This document shows positions 6,537 to 11,207 of a DNA stretch of 11,207 nucleotides, piece by piece; positions within the stretch are counted from its first letter, which is position 1, and each line of letters starts with the position of its first letter. The position numbers were made by a program, and so were the translations under genes. Origin of the DNA: Larix sibirica (taxonomy: Eukaryota; Streptophyta; Pinopsida; Pinales; Pinaceae); NCBI GenBank assembly GCA_004151065.3, contig NWUY0304006363.1, positions 1 through 11,207 of the forward strand. The letters are read 5' to 3'. The notes under the pieces were generated by a model. It was not told the DNA's origin, made no database searches, and was given only the letters and a program-made list of their open reading frames with translations.

Positions 6537-9500
6537 GTAAGTAAAACAGCGTTGTTCGTTGGTCTTTGAAAAAATGTCCGGACTGTGACCGATTCGCTGT
6601 GGTGCTTTCTTCTTCGGCTAAAGCACCCTTACCGGTGCCTATCTTTCCACTCCCCGTGTTTCTTTATTCCATATACCCGCCCGCAGATCCGAGGGATTGT
6701 TTTGTTTCAAAGGATTTTTTATTTTATTATTATTAGAGCTGCTTTGTGTTATAGATTAGTTTGGATGCATGCGGGTTCGTCTTGCTTTGGGAGACTGAAC
6801 TGGGTGTCCATTGGTCTGCAGGTTATGGATGGCATTGAAATGCTGGTACGCATGTCGCATCGTGGCGCTTGTGGCTGCGAAACAAATACTGGTGATGGCG
6901 CTGGAATTCTCGTTGCTCTTCCTCATGATTTCTTGGCCGAGGTACTTGCACTTCTGCTTTTTGTATATTTCACCACATATGTCTATGCCTGTACGTGTTC
7001 ATATTTTATGTCTGCGATATATATGTGTGTGGGAAGGATCGGGTGGTGAAACAAGTTTTGTGTGTGCATATGGGTATGTGAATTGAACTGGGCACCGGCT
7101 GTCTCACATGGGCTTCGAACTCTGGTGACAGCTACTGGTTCCTAGAATGGCTCATAGAAATTTAGGCTGGTGGCTACTATCAGTCCAATTGGTAATTGAT
7201 ATAGTGACTTGTGTTATATTTTGTGGTGATTTCATAGAAATTATCTGGTAACTTTCTTCCCCCTGGCCGATCACCGAAAATGGGGATCGGCCTCATTCTG
7301 ATAAAGCGGGATTGAGAGATCTAGTCTGGATTTGGTTTGATGGATTAAACAGGGGCAAGTATAATGTGCGTTGACTACTTCGGAATTAAGCAGGTGATTG
7401 TCATTGTGCCCTTTGGTTCATTGGATTTTAAGTGTTTATGAGCGTTGGCCTCAATTGGGGACTTTGAGGAAATTTAATCTGGAAACCAGCAGGTCTATGA
7501 GAAATGAACTGGCAGCCAGCTTGATTCCAACAACTTCATCAGACGATGATTTCATGGTGGTCAAACACAATCTGTATTGGTATATGGGAACTAAACAGGT
7601 GATCAACAATGCATCCTATTTTCTTAATGGGATTTGTGTTGAACAAATTTGGGAACTGTGGAGACTTGGTTCAATCTGGATGGACAATCATCAATGCTGA
7701 TTATGGCTTAATGAAAACTGTAGTAGTTGTGGGCTATGGGCTAGTTGATGATTCCATGCGAATCAAACTAATGATCCATATGGGGTATTGGGAGCTATTA
7801 TTTGATGGGGATTGAACGAATGTCATAACTAGCCAGTGGAATCTCTGTTTAGATCTCTTAGTGACACAGAATACTGTTGTCTCGTATGTTGTCTGTTTGT
7901 TCTAGCTGGTTTTCTCAAGGATATGAGATCAAATATCATGGTAACATTGTGTGTCATGTCTAATATTTTGTTTGTTTTGGTTAGGCTGTCAAAGATGCTG
8001 GATTTGATTTGCCGCCTCTGGGAGAGTATGCAGTTGGAATGTTTTTTTTACCAACCTCTGAAACTCGAAGGGAGGAAAGCAAAAATGTTTTTAACAAGGT
8101 ATATTTGATATGTAATGACCATCAAATAAGATTTTCTCTATGATTTAGTGTTTTCAAGGAGTTCTGTACATGATTATGTGGGTTGTGGTTTTCCCATTTT
8201 GTGTCTTCCTGTTGATCTGTTAAATGCTACTTCTGGTTGCAGAGTTAATGTTATGGTATAGGAGCTCATTAACAGTTTCTATATAGGCTTGTGTGGGGAG
8301 TTGTAGTTTTTGATGGAATGCCTAAATACAAACTCCATTATTTTGACAGTCTTTGCCTTTTCCACAAAATATTGAATCTGTGGATTTTCTCTTCTCACTC
8401 TCCTTGTTTCTTCTTGTCAATGTCTGTTCTTCATCTCCTTTCTAATTTTTTTAATATGGTGATATGCTTGTCACTGTTCATTCCTATTTATGACTGTTAT
8501 CCAACAGCCCAGAAAATTACAAAAATATTTTTGTACATAGATCTTTTTCTTTGATTCTTTTTGTCTCTTTCTCTCTTTTCTTGCATAGCAAGTATTTTCT
8601 CTATAACAGAGAGTTGCCCTATGGAGAAATTGTTCATGAGTATGAGAAATTGTTCACGAGTATAATATTTTGTTTCCAATATACCTTTGTCTGTGGTCTC
8701 TTCTTTGCTGTGGCATTATTGACTACAACAATTTGATTTCAAGCGGCTGCATTACTCAGCAGCCCTTCTGTTTCAGCTAAGAACAAATTTATGAACATGC
8801 GTGTCTTCCCTTCGTTATTTAACAATATATTAACTCAACCTGGTTGCCTACTTTGTTCTTATCTGTTCATTTACTCGACTAGGTAGGTAGCATTCTAAAT
8901 TGCTGGTTCAATTTATTTTTGATCTCCTTCATAGGTGTATCTTTTGCAATGCTTATTTGCTACTTGTTCTTCACTAGCTGAGCAGAAGTGGGTGATTAGC
9001 TCCTGGAGAACAATAATTTGTTAATTGCCAGTTTGCCAACTTTTGAAAACTGCAGGTTGCAGAGTCACTGGGACATGTTGTACTGGGATGGAGGCGGGTG
9101 AAAACTGACAATGCTGGATTGGGTCAAGCGGCTCTTCAAACTGAACCTGTTGTTGAGCAAGTGTTTCTTACACAAAGCTCTAGATCTAGTGGAGAGTTTG
9201 AAGAACAGGTATTATTACAACTTCTTTTTTTTGAGTAAACTGATCTTCTCCTTTTTGTGTCTATCTGAGTCTCGAGACCGTTGTCATTCAGTAAGCATTA
9301 TTAAATGATTTGAGGTGGTAGTAGTAATGGTAAATCTCTTGTTCATGTCATATGTAGGTGTCTTTTCTTTTGTTAATTAGAAATCTGCGATATGCTCTGC
9401 AGATGTATATACTGAGGAGAACCTCCATGGTAGCCATCAGGGCTGCTTTAAATCTACAGCATGGCGGATTAAGAGATTTCTACATATGCTCCCTCTCTTC

Positions 9501-11144
9501 CAGGTATAAGTTTTGAAATGTAATTGGCTGTGGATCACGTCTAGTTAGTGGTTAGTGTGTCTGTGAACACGATTACTCAATAACCAGATGACTTTTTCCA
9601 TTAAAAAGATGTAAAATCACAAATGCAACATTTGGGGAAATTTAAGCCAATTTGATTTTGCCTGACTGGTAATTTTTCCAACTGCCATCTGACATTGGAT
9701 ATTTTATCAGTGAGGTTATGTTAGGTGTTTATGTTACAAAGCTTAAGCCTATTCACCACATTTTGCAAGATAGAAAAAATATCAAGGAAAAGGTCTGAAA
9801 ACTTAAGATCTCAAGGTTCTCTTTGAAGTTGTCCGTTCACTGATCATATCTATGTCTCATAAGAGATTTTTAACCTTATTATCTTCTGAAATGCATGGTT
9901 ATTAAATAGCACAACCAAAGGGTTTGAGACATCAATCGATAATTCATCCTTGGTCCTACAAGGGAAAAGGATATCATGACTTAGATACTTTTTTGACCTG
10001 CACATATATGCATTCAAATTTCATATAACTGAAGCATGTGTACACAACTACATAACTACATGATACCACTGGAAGAAAATTTATATGCATGAATACACAG
10101 GGAAATAATTTTTTCCCTACCTCTGCTTTTTGGCCTTGTGTTTTAACAGGTTGTCTTTTGCCCAACTGTCAAGTAACTTTTATGTCTTTTTATTTTACAG
10201 GACTATCGTATATAAAGGCCAACTCAAACCTGACCAATTGAAGAGCTACTACCTTGCAGATTTAGGAAATGAAAACTTTACTAGTTATATGGCCTTGGTA
10301 AATATTATAACCTTACTCTCTTTTTAAGTCAGTAATGAACTCCAGAGGCTGAATCAGCCATTGTGCAGACTTTAATTCTGTTTTAGATGACTTGGTTCCA
10401 AAGGGTGGCTGCCTCTGCAAACTAATGATTATTTCTCTTTTCTGGTTTTATGCTGTTCTTTATTTTCTAGTTTGGGTTGATGATGACTTAGGTGAGGTGG
10501 GGTAGACCTTTATGTAGAGTTGAATGGAGCACATGAAGAATTTGATGTTCAACTTTGGATGTGGGGGGATTATTTAGTTGGAGCTGAGATGTCAATGTAG
10601 CTGAGGGTTCCGAAATATTTTACAATGGGACTGAGTCTAAAACTGACTTTGACACTTCATTTCATTTCAGTGTCAATTTCTTCCTGCCTAAGTTTTAACA
10701 CCCCTTTTAAATGAAGGAAATGCCAACCATAATTCTGCATAGTTATAAGATTGTCTCAGATAAATTTGCTTGTTTTTACTGGCAGATCCACTCCCGGTTT
10801 TCAACAAACACATTTCCTAGCTGGGATCGTGCTCAACCCATGCGTGTGTTAGGGCACAATGGGGAAATAAATACTCTAAGAGGAAATGCCAACTGGTGAG
10901 TTTTTTTCTCTTTTGCATCCTCCTGGATTGAGAAATCAATGTCCTTGTGTTTAAGAATGTGAATATAAACTACTCACAGCTAATCTTTTGTACTGACTAT
11001 TCTTTGTTTGTATGCATTATTTCTGCTAATTTCTTTGCAGGATGAAAGCACGTGAAGGATTGTTGAAGTGCCAAAACCTTGCTCTTTCAAAGGATGAGAT
11101 GCAGAAGCTGCTCCCTATTGTGGATGCCAGCACTTCAGATTCAG
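6120..11144 (+). CDS. GLT1: NADH-dependent glutamate synthase (NADH-GOGAT), 5' part, exons 1-8
   Basis: The enzyme converts 2-oxoglutarate and glutamine to two glutamates using NADH, in plastids, as the second step of the GS/GOGAT ammonium-assimilation cycle. Exons: 6120-6536, 6822-6941, 7985-8098, 9056-9208, 9403-9503, 10201-10297, 10786-10895, 11041-11144. All introns are GT-AG and the joined frame is open for 405 codons plus one base. Residues 1-122 are a Ser/Arg-rich presequence. [13 protein letters not shown] carries the class-II amidotransferase nucleophile Cys123. [16 protein letters not shown] (about 152-167), [19 protein letters not shown] (336-354) and [12 protein letters not shown] (357-368, oxyanion-hole Asn359-Gly360) follow. 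[15 protein letters not shown] separates it from the ferredoxin-dependent type. The start is the first ATG after the leader, in AATGG context. The remaining ~80% (rest of the amidotransferase, FMN/synthase and NADH domains) lies beyond the window. Confidence 0.95.
6537..6821 (+). other. GLT1 intron 1
   Basis: 285 bases, GTAAGT to CTGCAG. If retained, the frame would read ten more codons and stop at TGA 6567-6569, giving a presequence plus nucleophile fragment only. No other element is seen. Confidence 0.9.
6822..6941 (+). CDS. GLT1: GLT1 exon 2
   Basis: 40 codons, phase 0 at both ends. It starts with [19 protein letters not shown] and ends LPHDFLAE, the most conserved N-terminal amidotransferase segment of GOGAT (HRGACG...TGDGAGIL). 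Confidence 0.95.
6942..7984 (+). other. GLT1 intron 2
   Basis: 1,043 bases, GTACTT to GGTTAG, the longest complete intron here. It contains a hairpin, GGCCGATC (7265-7272) with GATCGGCC (7285-7292), around a 12-base loop. 7300-7830 is unusually purine-rich with a recurring ACAGGTGAT-like motif (about 7390 and 7595), perhaps a worn transposon or repeat. Open frames of 68-100 codons here match no family I know and lack conserved pattern. Confidence 0.85.
7985..8098 (+). CDS. GLT1: GLT1 exon 3
   Basis: 38 codons, phase 0 at both ends. It encodes [20 protein letters not shown] followed by FLPT and [10 protein letters not shown]. The [11 protein letters not shown] and RREESKNVF patterns are characteristic of plant NADH-GOGAT. 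The donor is AAG/GTATAT. Confidence 0.94.
8099..9055 (+). other. GLT1 intron 3
   Basis: 957 bases, GTATAT to CTGCAG, strongly T-rich. It contains an almost exact 20-bp tandem duplication (8624-8643 and 8644-8663, GAGAAATTGTTCAYGAGTAT). No gene or transposon domain is seen. Confidence 0.88.
9056..9208 (+). CDS. GLT1: GLT1 exon 4
   Basis: 51 codons, phase 0 at both ends. It encodes [19 protein letters not shown], then [19 protein letters not shown] and a variable Ser-rich tail ([11 protein letters not shown]), a linker that also varies among plant GOGATs. Confidence 0.94.
9209..9402 (+). other. GLT1 intron 4
   Basis: 194 bases, GTATTA to CTGCAG. Nothing else is seen in it. Confidence 0.9.
9403..9503 (+). 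CDS. GLT1: GLT1 exon 5
   Basis: 33 codons plus two bases (phase 2 end, split Arg302). It encodes [19 protein letters not shown] followed by DFYICSLSS, very close to the family sequence at this point. Confidence 0.94.
9504..10200 (+). other. GLT1 intron 5
   Basis: 697 bases, GTATAA to TTACAG, AT-rich. No gene, repeat array or transposon signature is seen. Confidence 0.88.
10201..10297 (+). CDS. GLT1: GLT1 exon 6
   Basis: One base completing Arg302, then 32 codons ending in phase 0. [20 protein letters not shown] is a near-invariant GOGAT block (R-T-x-VYKG), followed by FTSYMAL. Confidence 0.95.
10298..10785 (+). other. GLT1 intron 6
   Basis: 488 bases, GTAAAT to GGCAG. Nothing recognisable beyond splice signals. 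The open frame entering exon 7 from 10711 is intron read-through. Confidence 0.88.
10786..10895 (+). CDS. GLT1: GLT1 exon 7: oxyanion-hole motif
   Basis: 36 codons plus two bases (phase 2, split Trp371). It encodes [20 protein letters not shown] and [12 protein letters not shown]. Asn359-Gly360 correspond to the class-II amidotransferase Asn/Gly oxyanion pair. Their distance from Cys123 (236 residues) is close to that in bacterial GOGAT. The donor is GTGAGT. Confidence 0.95.
10896..11040 (+). other. GLT1 intron 7
   Basis: 145 bases, GTGAGT to TTTGCAG. Nothing else is seen in it. Confidence 0.9.
11041..11144 (+). CDS. GLT1: GLT1 exon 8
   Basis: Completes Trp371, then 34 codons ([20 protein letters not shown] and on to [12 protein letters not shown]) and the first base of the next codon (phase 1, expected Gly of the family's SDSG). 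The donor is GTAATC. The window ends 63 bases into intron 8. Confidence 0.93.
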
Positions 11145-11207
11145 GTAATCTCTGGAATGCTTCTAAAGTTTGGCCCTTTGCTTGGTTGTCGAGAATTTAT
11201 CTTCTCA

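Noticed and set aside
6585-7049. 154-codon open frame spanning intron 1, exon 2 and the start of intron 2
   Set aside because: Only the exon 2 part matches GOGAT. The ends are read-through of introns with good GT-AG borders.
7398-7815. Intronic open frames of 100 and 68 codons as a nested gene
   Set aside because: They lie inside intron 2, match no known family and do not start at a convincing ATG. A worn repeat is more likely.

Overview
This window looks like nuclear DNA from a seed plant. It holds the promoter and 5' end of one intron-rich plastid metabolic gene, preceded by about 5.5 kb of AT-rich, repeat-laden intergenic DNA. The gene has GT-AG introns, a serine/arginine-rich organelle presequence and plant-type promoter motifs. 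The upstream DNA carries a decayed plant LINE whose RNase H domain follows the reverse transcriptase. I lean weakly towards a gymnosperm from the look of the LINE and the somewhat diverged GOGAT residues, but an angiosperm cannot be excluded by eye.

Layout: 1-409 is AT-rich flank with a 47-bp direct repeat and the left part of a local repeat unit. A 5'-truncated, dead LINE occupies about 410-2500 and is bracketed by an 8-bp candidate target-site duplication. It appears to split one unit of a local repeat that continues at 2501-2720. A 188-bp tandem duplication (2780-3150), a weak tRNA-like SINE head (about 3312-3369), a featureless stretch (3370-4542), a three-copy 62-63-bp tandem repeat (4543-4730) and a two-copy 58-bp repeat (4881-4996) follow.

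From about 5490 the composition changes to GC- and CpG-rich promoter DNA. It contains a G-box, a telo-box next to a site II (TGGGCC) element, an inverted pair of TGACG motifs, a G-rich tract and a TATA-like sequence. The likely 5' leader runs to the ATG at 6120.

6120-11144 (+) carries the first eight exons of NADH-dependent glutamate synthase (NADH-GOGAT, GLT1). They encode about 405 residues: a 122-residue presequence, then the start of the class-II glutamine amidotransferase domain with its catalytic Cys and the oxyanion-hole HNGEIN motif. All eight exons join in one open frame. The window ends inside intron 8, so most of the roughly 2,200-residue enzyme lies downstream. The other open frames in the window are shadows, intronic, or pieces of the dead LINE.

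I found no convincing new biological system. The most informative non-genic signals are the LINE inserted within a repeat and the compact promoter motif cluster.
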